Assembly: GCF_000203815.1 (NCBI RefSeq)
Contig: NW_004457718.1
Coordinates: 620,001-684,000 of the forward strand
Length of the DNA: 64,000 nucleotides
Source of the DNA: Cavenderia fasciculata
Lineage: Eukaryota > Evosea > Eumycetozoa > Acytosteliales > Cavenderiaceae
Direction of reading: 5' to 3'
The notes beneath the pieces are model-generated. The model searched no databases and was not told the origin of the DNA. It was given only the letters and a program-made list of their open reading frames with translations. Shown piece by piece: positions 44,968 through 55,580 of this stretch; positions within the stretch are counted from its first letter, which is position 1; every line of letters begins with the position of its first letter. The translations under genes and the position numbers were made by a program.

Positions 44968-45936
44968 TTAGTTCTTTTGACCGATGATGATACCGTCATA
45001 GGTTTGCTTGTACCATTCGATGGCGTCTTGACGGGTGACCTTGTGGGTGTAACCGACCTTGGATTGACCTCTCTTCTTCTTGGCAACACGGTAACCTGGA
45101 CGGGTGAGGATGACGTAGAAATCCATACCGTAGATACCTGTGGATGGGTCGTACTTGATACCCAAATCAATGTGTTCATCAATACCGAAACCGAATGAAC
45201 CGGTGGTGGCAAAGTTACGAGCACGGAGTTCGAATTCTCTGACCTTCAAACCCTTTTCGAGGATTTCAGCGGCCTTTTCACCACGGACAGTGACGTGACA
45301 GGCGATTTGTTCGTTACGACGAATGTTGAATGAACGAACGGTGTAACGAGCTAAATGAATAGAATAGTAATAGTAAATGTAAACGTTAGTATATTAAATT
45401 AAGGTTAAATGTGTAGAAGACTCATGCCCCCCGACCGATGAGTTTAAATCCTTCCACATATCCGATGTACGGCCTGCTTGGCTTGAGTGTGTATGATCCT
45501 GTGTGCTTGTCTTTCTCCTGTTGTCTCGTCTGTGCACTCTAACTGAATCGTTGAAAGAGAGGGGGTAGGTAATAGATAGGAGTACACATGTGATAGCGAC
45601 GGAGGAGAGAAGAGAGGAGAGAAAAAGGAGAAAGACAAGGAGACGGAGATGACACGACGCATGTGCAAGAGCAGAGCAGGCCGACAACGGATATGTGGGA
45701 GGTTATGGGGCAGGAGTGCTTCTGTGCGCATATGAATACTAACCCTTGGAGTAGACTGGGGTTTGGCCAGTAAGGGATTCGAGTACCTTAGCAGCACGAA
45801 CTAATCTATCACCACTCTCACCAACACAAATGTTGAGGACCAACTTGTCAATCTTGAGCTTTCTCATGATGTTGTCCTTCTTGGACTTTGGGGTGGAGGA
45901 TTCGACCTTGGTAGCGTTCTTGGCGGCAGCAGACAT
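44968..45936 (-). CDS. rpl11: 60S ribosomal protein L11 (uL5)
   Basis: Exons 45936-45744 and 45350-44968 give 191 residues. Marks: [44 protein letters not shown], then [24 protein letters not shown]. The end has [33 protein letters not shown] and [14 protein letters not shown]. It contacts 5S rRNA in the large subunit. The N-terminal 20 residues form an Ala/Lys-rich extension. Its intron (45351-45743, 393 bases) is much longer than other introns here and carries a long imperfect hairpin, listed separately. Confidence 0.97.
45454..45699. repeat. Long imperfect hairpin inside the rpl11 intron
   Basis: Two arms of about 65-73 bases lie at 45454-45518 and 45627-45699, separated by about 108 bases. 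CCACATATCCGATGTACGGCC (45454 on) pairs with GGCCGACAACGGATATGTGG (45680-45699). CTTGTCTTTCTCC (45506-45518) pairs exactly with GGAGAAAGACAAG (45627-45639). The stretch between these blocks pairs only partly. Composition is GC-richer than normal introns here. No C/D-box (RUGAUGA/CUGA) pair was found, so a box C/D snoRNA is unlikely. It may be a small-RNA precursor, an H/ACA-type RNA, or a foldback element caught in the intron. Confidence 0.7.
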
Positions 45937-46657
45937 CTATAAGTGTGTATGTATGTATTAGAGTTAGAAGATGTTCACTGTGTCTCTTTTCTCTTTCTCT
46001 TTCTTTCATTCTTTCTTTCACTAACCTTTATTCGCTTATTATCACTTGACGTAAAAGTAAGTATTAGATTCGGATTCGCTTATCTTTCGAAGCGAGTGGG
46101 CACTGCCATCCCGCCCTCCTCGTTGATTTTTCGATTTTTATTTTTTTGTTATGTTTTTCACTTTCAACCCGTGAAATAAAATGCCCTTCATCAACCCGAA
46201 CCAACTGCACCCTCTCTTTTCCAACTTGGATGATCATTTCCAAGGATATATTTGTACAAATATTATTATTTATTTTATTTGATTGGTCGATCTTTTTGAA
46301 AATAAATAAAGATTTATACTTATAAGATTAAACTTACATATTCAAATGATTGATTGATTGATTAATTGGTTGGTTGGTTTGCAAGAATAATATGTTATTG
46401 TGTTAGAAAAAGAAATGAAATCAAGATGGTATTATTATCACTATTTAATATTGATTTTAACTTTACCCAGGTCAAGGAAAGTGAGGTGAAAATTAATTAA
46501 TTTAAAAATTTGATGAATTACCCATGTTTCCTGCATTCACTCAGTTCTTTGATTATTAGAGATATCTAATTATAAATATATATTTGTTAGATAGATAGAT
46601 AGATAGACAGAGGTAGACTGTGTAGTACTATATAAGAAAGAAGGAAGCGAGGACAAG
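45937..46657. other. Divergent gap between rpl11 and the Rogdi gene
   Basis: CT-rich leader of rpl11 near 45980-46040, then a GC-richer patch (about 46060-46120) and AT-rich sequence with GATT and GGTT repeats near 46350-46380. This is presumably the promoter region for both genes. Confidence 0.45.
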
Positions 46658-48255
46658 ATGAGTTTATCTCACTTTCAACAACTTGCTCAACAACAACAAC
46701 AACAACAGCAACAACATGTACCATTGATAGGAGAGAATGAAGTTGATGATAATGGAGACAGCAGTTCATTGGAATCATCTTATATGCAATTAGAAGCATC
46801 ATGGTTAATAAAGAAAGAAGTACCTGTCATTTGTAAAAGAGTTAGAAGAATGTTAAATGTAAGTATATAGATACATAAAGATGATTGATTTGATAGATAC
46901 ACATAACTGACACCTTTCATTTATTCATTCATTCATTCATTCTCAGAGATGTTTAGAAATGTTAAAACCAACTACACTAATTGATGAAAATGAAGCTAAT
47001 AATCAACAACAAGAACAAGATAGAAATAATAATAATAATAATAATGGTAATGGTGGTAACAATTTAAATAGTCAATTTAGAAGAGCAAGTTTAGATTTTA
47101 GAGATATGAACTTGTTTCAAGACAACTATCAAGATTTGGATGATTTATTGGAAGAGAATAAGATTGGAACGATGAATATTATGTTTGATACTGCCGAGGG
47201 ATCAAGAGGTAGTTTGGCAATAGATGGATGGTTGGTTGAATCAAATGACATTCAAGTGAAATTCAACAAACCTGCTACCAAACAAGCCGTTCATACACCT
47301 ACCTATAAAACTTTAATTAATAAGGCTCATCCATGGAGAATTCAACAAGTATGTTTACGCATATGTCAAAGAGGACAAAAAGGAATATCAACTAATTATT
47401 GTTTGTGTTTAGATTCAAAATTCATATAATTATTTAAATTTGATATTGACAGAGTTGGAGAGTATTATTACTTTTACAGAGGGATATGTACCTATGGATA
47501 CTTATGCATTGATGCGAATCAACCCACATATGCATCCATACAATCATCATAATCATCACGGTTCTTCAGGATCCAGTTTGAATCAATCACTTGGTGGTAC
47601 AACTACCATTCACAACATTACCATTCAAGTGCCAACAACAACAACCAATGCTACTTCTACTTCTACTACTGGTGGAGATTCATCACCACCACCATCACAA
47701 TCTACATTGACAGCTCCATCACCGTCATCTCAATTGGGTGTTTCAAAGGAATGGATGCCGTCATGGACAAACAGACACTATACACAAAACTTCCCAGAGT
47801 TGTTGTCACTTGTAGAGTCAATCAAGAAAATATCAGAGTGGTTGTCTTTGGCCAAGGACGAAATACTTTTACCAGGCCGTACATTGTTCCCTCACACGCT
47901 ATTCCAACCAAATGTATTGCAACCACCTCTCCCATTTGAAATCAATGTCGACTTGTCGATTTCCAATTGCGAGTTGGTACTCAGTATCTATGAGTTGCAC
48001 ATTGCATCGACGACTACTAGTCCACCCTACTATCTACAACAACAACAGCAACAACAACAGGGTGTATCACCATCAGCTACCGATTCCAAACGTAAAACTT
48101 TGACCAATCCCATTAAAATTGTATCAAATAGTGTACAATCAATTGTAAATAATAATAACAATAGTAATAATAATAATAATAATAATCAACAGAATTCACA
48201 AAATACCGGGTCAAACGGAACAACAAATAATAATAATAATAATAATCAACAACAG

Positions 48256-48286
<31 letters not shown>

Positions 48287-48678
48287 CACAGTCACAACAA
48301 CCACAAACTCAATCATCATCATCACAATCTGGAACATCTAGTCCAATCCCAAGAAGCAGTTCACCAGAGAATAGTCATCTTACCGAACCAAGTGGACATC
48401 AAGGTATCCAACCATTGTATGTATTAATCATCATGATCATCATCATCGTTTATCAATAGTTGTAACATGTTATATTTATATATGTTTATTAATTAATTTT
48501 TATTTCCTTTTACAGTCAAACAACCAAAGGTGGTAGTTTACAAACCATTACAATTATTGATCATACAGAATTCCGTAAACCACTTCCATTGTTATTGGGC
48601 ACTTTTTCATTGTTGACACGTTCCTATGACAGACTAGCAGATCTGAGTGAAAAGCTATTGGCAGTTTCGAATATTTAA
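46658..48678 (+). CDS. Rogdi / Rav2-like protein
   Basis: Exons 46658-46858, 46947-47348, 47413-48416 and 48516-48678 give 589 residues. The conserved pieces match animal Rogdi: SWLIKKEVPVICKRVRRMLN at the start, then AHPWRIQQIQNSYNYLNLILTEL. Next are LFPHTLFQPNVLQPPLPFEINVDL and CELVLSIYELHI. TIIDHTEFRKPLPLLLGTFSLL is near the end. Yeast Rav2 and Rogdi work in V-ATPase assembly (RAVE/mRAVE). Long poly-Gln, poly-Asn and Ser/Thr tracts are inserted between these blocks and make it twice the animal length, which is common in dictyostelids. Confidence 0.77.
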
Positions 48679-50113
48679 AAATCGATTAGATCAATGGATC
48701 TATTGATCGACGGACGTGACTGACCATTGTGGTGGATTGATAAAATCGAAATTAAAATTAAAAATAAATATTACACAATTGTTGTAATATCACCAAAAAC
48801 TAATAATATATTATCAACATTGATTATTATGATAACCTGGTCAATATTTTATATTTTATAAATTTTATTGTTTATTAAATATATATATAATTTACCTCTT
48901 TAAAATCATATTCATGGATGGTAACAAAACAAAATGAAATAAATTAATTAAATATAATTAATTAATTGGATGTGCATATGATATGTAAGAGAGTGTTAAA
49001 ATAATGTTTGAAATTAATTGACATTATTGGCAAGGAAATGGTAGTGGGGCAATTAGAATAAAACAACAACACCCATCCACAACATCAATTAACTACTTTA
49101 TTGATTTATTCTAGTTTATTTGAATGTTCCTACAACATATTGGTAGAGAGAATGTGGGGGTGATAACAATATGTCTTTATCTTGGAAAGAATATAAATGG
49201 AAGTGTTAATGATCATCGTCAGTTTGAAAAGAGAATGCCAAAAATGACAACAACAATTTAATTCTCGTCCGTCTGTCAATGTGGGTGATTGTAAATTGGA
49301 ATGGTTTATAATTAAAATTGGGATATGGTAAATCAATCCCAATTCCAACGTGTTTTGTCAAGTGATGATGATGATGTTGACGCGTTGGATTGCATCGAAC
49401 TAGCATCTTGAACATCATCGATATAATATCGAACGAAAATTGGGGTAGACGAGTGGGTTGGTGAGTAGGAGTGGGGTGGGGAAGTATCAAGAAGCTGGGA
49501 TTGGTTATAGATTGGACAAATAAATTTGTTACCACCAAGTTATAAAAATTGTATTATACATTCAAAAACATACGAATGGGGGGAGTGTACGAAAGTGTTA
49601 AACATTGAGAGAATTTTATGTTTAGCCCTATCACATAGGTGGCTATGATTTGACAAGACACTAGATGATGGATGGATGATGGATGGATGTTGATGACGAG
49701 AGTGAGGATGTGCGATAGATAGGTGGATGATGAGGTGGAGTGGATGAAGAAGACAGGAATGAGGATGGGGAGGATTGGGTGGTGTTGGAAAAAATAAGGG
49801 ACTGGACGACAGACAAGTCTGTTAATATACTATAAAAGTCGATCGTTTGACATTGTTTCAATTTGAATAATTAATAATTTATTATTATTTCAATATTCCA
49901 CCAGCCTGTCAACTTCTTCTTCTTCTTATTCTTTTGGTTCATCTTCATCTCTTTCAAAAAAAAATAATTATAAATATTAACCGTTTAACCGACGATTTAT
50001 TTTTATTATTCTCACTCTCTTATTATTATTAAATCAATCAATCAATTAAAATTAAATCTATTACAATCAAAATCAAAATCTTTTAAAACTTAAAAAAAAA
50101 AAAAAAATCAAAA
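48679..50113. other. 1.4-kb intergenic with strongly G-rich strand segments
   Basis: A short inverted repeat AATTGGGAT..ATCCCAATT lies at 49316-49344. From 49440 to 49495 the + strand is G/T-rich (GGGTTGG, GGGGTGGGG). From 49665 to 49790 it is G/A-rich with GGAT and GAGG repeats. Such asymmetric stretches resemble CA/GT-rich elements bound by GBF upstream of dictyostelid developmental genes, such as the small gene at 50114. Purine runs just upstream of 50100 give the leader. No gene seen. Confidence 0.45.
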
Positions 50114-50364
50114 ATGATTATGAGTAAGTTCACAAACATCATCAAGAATACAATCTAAATCTAAATATTAATTCTTTTTTTTTCTTTGTTTCATTTTTAG
50201 AAATTATTTCTAATTTGGGTCTATCTAATCAATCCCAACAAAAATCATTGAATGGAAACTATTTTTCCAGTTCAACTGGCTCAACCATCCAATCAACCAA
50301 CCAATTGAGTGTAGCACACAATAAACCAGGAATTTTCAATAAACCCAGTTGGGCTGCTTGGTAA
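50114..50364 (+). CDS. Small protein, 57 aa, early intron
   Basis: Exon 1 (50114-50123) holds only ATGATTATGA. Exon 2 (50201-50364) continues MIMKIISNLGLSNQS and ends KPGIFNKPSWAAW-stop. The donor is GTAAGT and the acceptor follows a T-rich tract. Very small proteins split by an intron a few codons after the ATG are a known type in dictyostelids (hssA/sig-like genes), often induced in development. Here the Gly-rich pattern of hssA is missing, so it is only of that general shape. Mostly polar, Ser/Asn/Gln-rich; no membrane segment. Confidence 0.6.
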
Positions 50365-50736
50365 TCAAATTCTCTAACCTCTTCTTCTTGCTATCATCAC
50401 AATGGATTGTAAAATTCAACCTATTAATAATACCAACATTCACTCTAATCTATCTCTTTTCTTTTCCCTCCTCTTTACAAATAAATCACCAACCAAACTT
50501 TTTCCATATGTATTTTTTTTGGTTACCCTTCTTTACTTGCAATTGAACTTTCTTAATATTCATCAATATATTCTAATGGTTCATCGGATCATAGCTAGTA
50601 GCCTATTTTCCCATTTATTATCCTTTTTAAATTAAATTAAAAAAAACGAACGATTGTCGCCAATGTTGATTTTTTAGAACGATCGTTTTTTATTTTATTA
50701 TTATACCCTTTTTGTACATATATATAAACAATAACA
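50365..50736. other. Intergenic, AT-rich
   Basis: T/C-rich pyrimidine sequence with no reliable frame. Just before the next gene an inverted repeat (AAAAAACGA..CGATCGTTTTTT, about 50641-50692) lies near an AT run. Confidence 0.45.
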
Positions 50737-51055
50737 ATGGTAAATAGAGAGAAACAACAAGAGATTATTGATTGTAGATTAAACATATCGATATTAATAT
50801 TCTTCTCTTTTCTAGAAAAAGAATTGTAAAAAGATTAAAGCTAAATTAAGAAATGCTGATTTAGCAAGAGAACGTCAAGCAGATCGTATCATACAAGAGA
50901 AAAAGGAAAAGATAGAAAAGAAGAGATCAAAGGAAGCTGAAAAGAAGAAACAACAAGACAGAATGATATTTGATGAAGTTGAAAACGAAGGAAATCAAAG
51001 AGGAAGAAAGAGAGTTAGAAGAGCTCCAACTCAAATGGATGAAAAGGATGATTAA
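50737..51055 (+). CDS. Small basic coiled-coil protein, 80 aa
   Basis: Exon 1 is just the ATG (50737-50739). Exon 2, 50816-51055, gives KKNCKKIKAKLRNADLARERQAD, then a Lys/Glu helix and RGRKRVRRAPTQMDEKDD. Very basic N-terminal half, helical middle. Such short Lys-rich proteins are often nucleolar ribosome-biogenesis factors, but I recognise no family. The ATG-only exon uses a GTAAAT donor and a TTTCTAG acceptor. Without the intron the same ATG gives a frame that stops early, so splicing is needed. Confidence 0.6.
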
Positions 51056-51265
51056 ATAGATAATAATAATAATCACCCAACGCAACCTATCCTCCTCCAT
51101 TGACCAACACGAATAAAACACAACATCAACAACAACACCATTTTTGTAAAAAGAACAATCGATTGATATAGATAGAGATCTGCGCAACAAACCAATCTAC
51201 TCTATTTTGAAAGAGAGAGAGAGAGATGCAATTGCTTTTTATTTATTTACTTAATTTCTATTTAT

Positions 51266-52528
51266 TTATTTATCCAATTCTACCCATGGCTTGGAACTTC
51301 TAATAACATCAACTCTATCACCTACACATAATTCACCTTGGTCAGGATCATCGTGAACGAAATGAGTACCGAGAAAGAGACCATTTCCAATCTTACGGTA
51401 GGAACCGAGTGTACGCAATGGCTCGTTGTCTCCGTATGGATCGAGAACACCCTTTTCATCGGCGACAGTGGTAAGCTTGCAACGAGCAACACGGTTTACC
51501 TTTCTAAAGATCATGCCTCCGACACGGACAATGTCGTACGAGTCTTCTTCGTAGGCGTCGGTGCCGACCAAGAGGAGGTTGGGACGGAAACGTTTGTGTG
51601 TGAGATTGGGCTTTTGCTCTTCCTTGTTTTTCTTTCTCGTCTCGGTAATGTGTATGTTGAGATCGTCAATCGATGCCTGTGAGAGCATCATAACTTGAGA
51701 GCTGTCGACAAATGCCTGTTGGAATTGGTCGTACTCTTGGTCGGTGACTTGTTGTGGGTTGGCAACATGTTCTTTGTTGTGGTCTTCGACGATCAATTTT
51801 TTGGTCCATTGTGTAGAGACACGACGGTGGTATACGCTGGGGGGTGGCACTTGGAGCAATCTTATTCCATCTTTGCCAAGAGCACGTGTAAACCATTCGC
51901 CAGCAGTATCACCACAGTCCAATGCCTTGACATCATCTTTCCAGACGGCCGAGTCAATCACCAAACGATTCTCGTCCAACACTGGCACCACCAAATCCTC
52001 CATACCTTCCATTCTAACAATCAACTCTGTCTCGTCGGCATTGAATGCTACTCCAATATTTGCCATCTTTGGTGTTGTTCTTTGACTCATAAATCTTCCT
52101 TCATGATGTAACATCCATCTTCTATCATTAATAATACCATATTTATCAATGTTTGCTAAAGTAGTGAATTAAAAAAAATAATAAATAAATAGTTAGCATT
52201 ATGATCATATATATATATCATGTGATTCATATTTTCTAAAAATAACTGCGTACCTCTCTTTACTTCAATACCTTGACATGACTTGACTATATAAATAAAA
52301 GAGTTTGTTAGTTACTAATATCTCCCAACCTTTTGTTTAGCTTGTTATCTATATATATTTACTTGGGTAGATGATGATCTTTCCGACACGAATAATGGAA
52401 TCAGAATTTGATTTCTTTGATGATTGTGGAGCATAATACTTTTTGTAATAATAGAATGCTGATAATGTTGCAATGGCTAGTGGCAGTGCCAACAGCAATG
52501 CTGTATTTGATGATTGTACTGAACTCAT
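51266..52528 (-). CDS. MOSC-domain molybdenum enzyme (mARC-like)
   Basis: Exons 52528-52363, 52286-52254 and 52155-51266 give 362 residues. The N-terminus has a hydrophobic anchor (ALLLALPLAIATLSAFYYYKKYY). The MOSC N-domain begins IIIYPIKSCQGIEVKR, and YGIINDRRWMLHHEGRFMSQR follows. The MOSC core reads LTHKRFRPNLLLVG, with RVARCKLTTVADEKG, in which the Cys is the expected molybdenum ligand, and EPLRTLGSYR. It matches mitochondrial amidoxime-reducing component proteins, which use molybdenum cofactor to reduce N-hydroxylated compounds. Start chosen at the ATG at 52528, since the upstream in-frame ATG (52603) precedes an AT-rich stretch; both give the same anchor. Confidence 0.88.
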
Positions 52529-52836
52529 ATTAGTACTAATATCAAATAAATTAATAAATAAATAATTATAAACAATGAACTTGAACTGTGAACAACAGCG
52601 CAATTAATTTCGAATGAAAATTGTGTAGAGGTGGGTTTGGAGGTCACACGGAAATCATCCAAAAAGAGATTTTTTTAAAAACATCTTGTGGAACTGCTTC
52701 TCTTGATCTTTACGACGATTGGAATGAAACATGTCATATATGGTGAGATTCTAGTTGGTGATTCATCTTTAGAGTCTTGTTAATTACAATTAAATATATA
52801 TATTGAGTTTATTTCGTTTCACATACCCAAAGCAAT
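52529..52836. other. Short intergenic between mARC and med7
   Basis: AT-rich; includes the mARC leader, and the 3' end of the MED7 gene begins at 52836. No gene seen. Confidence 0.5.
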
Positions 52837-53825
52837 TTAAACTCTGGGTATCTCTGATAAAAGATTTAAATAATTTGATACCCAATTGGGATTACATCCA
52901 TCTTGTTGTTGTTGTTGCTGTTGTTGCTGTTGTTGCTGTTGTTGATTTGTAGATGATGATGATTGTAGATGGAGATTAGTAGTACTACCTGGAAGATGTG
53001 ATGAAATGGAAAGAGGTGGTGGAGAAAATGGATTATTATTATTAATATTATTATTGGTTTGATTTACATTATTAATGGTTGGTTGTTGATCTATTGGTTT
53101 CTGTATGATAGCGTTTAATGTTTCTCTTAGTATTTGTTTGGCTTGTTCTAAACTATTATTCAACTTTTCAATATTAAGTTTCTTTTGATTGCATTGTTCT
53201 GTCATGATTGATATTAATGTTTCTCTTGCCTAAAGATATATATTAATTGATCAGTACTAACTAGTTGCTACTAACTATTTAAATAACATACTTGATGAGG
53301 TCTATAACTATTTAAAAGATGATGAAAATTGATAAAGAGTAGAGAGATGTCATCAACCTTTGTCTTGTAGGTCGAAGGATTCTCAATCAGCGTTTCGAGT
53401 AGTTGTAGATAGTTGAATAGAATTGAACGATTGAGTTTCTTTAGTTCTTTGATTGGTTCGATATCACCAGCAGGATAGAGTTGAGGTGTTTCCTCACCAA
53501 GTGGAGGAAGCACATCTGTAGTGGCATAGTTTTGTCCAAATTGTACATAGGTCGATCCTTGTTGAGGAGGTAGTGGAGGAGGTAGTGGAGCAGGTAGTAA
53601 TGGAGGTGGAGGTAACATCGGGCTTACCGTACCACCAGATCCACCACCAGACATACTTGATTGAGCCACAGGTGGCATAGCAGGTGATGGTACTGCACTA
53701 TTGTTACTGCTACTGCTACCTCCTGTACCTGTTGTTGCAGCAGTATTGGCATTATAGTGTACATATAGTTTATAGAATGGAGGTGGTGGCGGGAATGCCG
53801 ATATCGTTGTTATATTCTCTGTCAT
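52837..53825 (-). CDS. med7: Mediator complex subunit 7
   Basis: Exons 53825-53292 and 53229-52837 give 308 residues. The family marks are at both ends of the core: FPPPPPFYKLYV near the start, then IEPIKELKKLNRSILFNYLQLLE. Next come FINFHHLLNSYRPHQARETLISIM and a coiled-coil helix (CNQKKLNIEKLNNSLEQAKQ). MED7 pairs with MED21 in the middle module of Mediator, linking activators to RNA polymerase II. A Pro/Gly/Ser-rich loop after the first block and poly-Gln/Asn at the C-terminus enlarge it. Divergent from the RabGGT gene, 201 bases apart (a shared promoter at 53826-54026). Confidence 0.9.
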
Positions 53826-54026
53826 CTCTCTTCTCTCTTTATTTAATTTAAATAATAATGATCCATTTCATTCTCTCTTGACTTTGATCAAAGTTTTCTC
53901 TGAAGTCATTCTTTTGAGAGAGATGAAGTTTCATTTCTTTTGCACTAACTATCACTCTCTCTCTCTCTTTTAAATACATTAGTATCATATTGATATCAAT
54001 CAATTATACTTACAAGATATAACAAA
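53826..54026. promoter_or_regulatory. Short divergent promoter, med7 / RabGGT alpha
   Basis: Only 201 bases separate the two start codons. CT-rich sequence, including (CT)n near 53956-53970, occupies most of it, and an A-rich patch precedes the + strand start. Probably a bidirectional promoter. No other gene. Confidence 0.55.
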
Positions 54027-55341
54027 ATGGTAAATAAGTGTATAATAATATATCTATGTTATGTTTGAAGTAATATTAACTTGATTGATTATTATTTAGC
54101 ATGGAGTATTAAAAGTCAAGACAACAGAAGAGAAAGCAAGAGAGCTTAAAGTTAAAGAACTATTAAAGATTAAAGAGTATAAAGAAGTAGTTTCAAAGTT
54201 TCAAGAACATGTATGTTGTTATGTAACATAACTTAGATATATAATGATAATGATAATGATATTAGTCAACTAGTTAACTGACCTTTGTTTCAATTTAGAA
54301 ATCAGTAGGAGTACTTGATCAAATTGGATTAGATATTTCAAAGACAGTATTGGAATGGAACCCTGAATACTATACTGTTTGGAATTATCGTAGAGATATA
54401 TTTAATCATTTTGACAATACATTGTATGTTGATATCTTTTGATATTATCAAATTCACAATTACTCATCCGTCTATCTATCTTATTCCATTTAGAGAAAAA
54501 GAAAAAGTACAAGAACTTTTAACAAAGGAAATGAAGTTTATCGAGGAATGCATTCAAAGATTTACAAAGAGTTATTGGGTTTGGTTCCATCGTAAATGGG
54601 TATCTGTAAGATTGGAAAAATGTGATTGGGCAAGAGAATTAAAGTTGTGTTACAAATTACTTGATTTGGATTTAAGAAATTGTAAGAGATAGAAAGAGAG
54701 AGAGAGAGAAAGTTATATACTCCTATAGATATTAATTTAAATTGGTTTTAATATTAGTCCATTGTTGGAGTTATAGAAGATTTGTAGAAGAACGTTCAGG
54801 AATGCCAATGGAAAAGGAATTTGGTTATACAACTGAAAAGATTGAACAAAACTTTTCAAACTATTCTGCATGGCATCAAAGATCTTCATTGATTCCACAA
54901 ATGTATCCACAACCAGAACAATTGTTTGAAAAGTTAAAGGAAGAATTTGAGTGGGTTCGTAATGCTGTATTCACAGAACCAAAGGATCAAAGTTGTTGGA
55001 TTTATCATAAATGGTTAGTTGGTACAATTAAAAAGTAAGAGTTCTATTAATAATATCCACAGGGTGATAGATAACTATGTTATTAATAATTATTTCCTTT
55101 CATCTTTTTTAGGATTCCAAATTGTAATTATAAAGATGTTTTATTAAGTGAAGTTGATGAAATCAATGGTTTGATTGAAATTGAACCAGATTGTAAATGG
55201 CCAATCTATACTCTACTCACATTAAAGATGGAACTTGGTGTACAAGATAAATCAGAGTTGCAAGAATTGGTAGACAAATTAAAAACAATTGATCGTGAAC
55301 GTATCAATTATTATTTATCTTTGGAAAAACAATGGCAATAA
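54027..55341 (+). CDS. rabggta: Rab geranylgeranyltransferase alpha subunit
   Basis: Six exons: 54027-54029 (the ATG alone), 54100-54210, 54299-54423, 54494-54681, 54758-55034 and 55113-55341, giving 310 residues. Every phase agrees. The start MHGVLKVKTTEEKAREL matches human RABGGTA (MHGRLKVKTSEEQAE). Protein prenyltransferase alpha repeats follow: VWNYRRDIF, YWVWFHRKWVSVRL, HCWSYRRFVEERS, SAWHQRSSL and SCWIYHKWL. With a beta subunit and Rab escort protein it attaches geranylgeranyl groups to Rab GTPases. It is short compared with mammals because the Ig-like and leucine-rich parts are absent, as in most unicellular species. Confidence 0.93.
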
Positions 55342-55580
55342 ACAACATAGATATTTGTTATTATTATTATTATATTAATTTTTTTGTTTATTTACAAAGT
55401 AGTTTTTGTTATGCTATAATAATAAATGAAGTTCAATTATTGATTGTGGTGGTTTTTGATTTGTTATTGTTATGATGATGATGATGATTATTAGTGTTGT
55501 TTCTATCTATAAATATCCATATGTGGGGTTCTTATCTTGTCATTTGTTGACATAGTCTTGTTGGTTGTTTGATTTGATTT

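Noticed and set aside
45394-45797. Open frames in the rpl11 intron
   Set aside because: They follow the hairpin arms and CT-rich sequence, and the exon borders of rpl11 are firmly set by homology.
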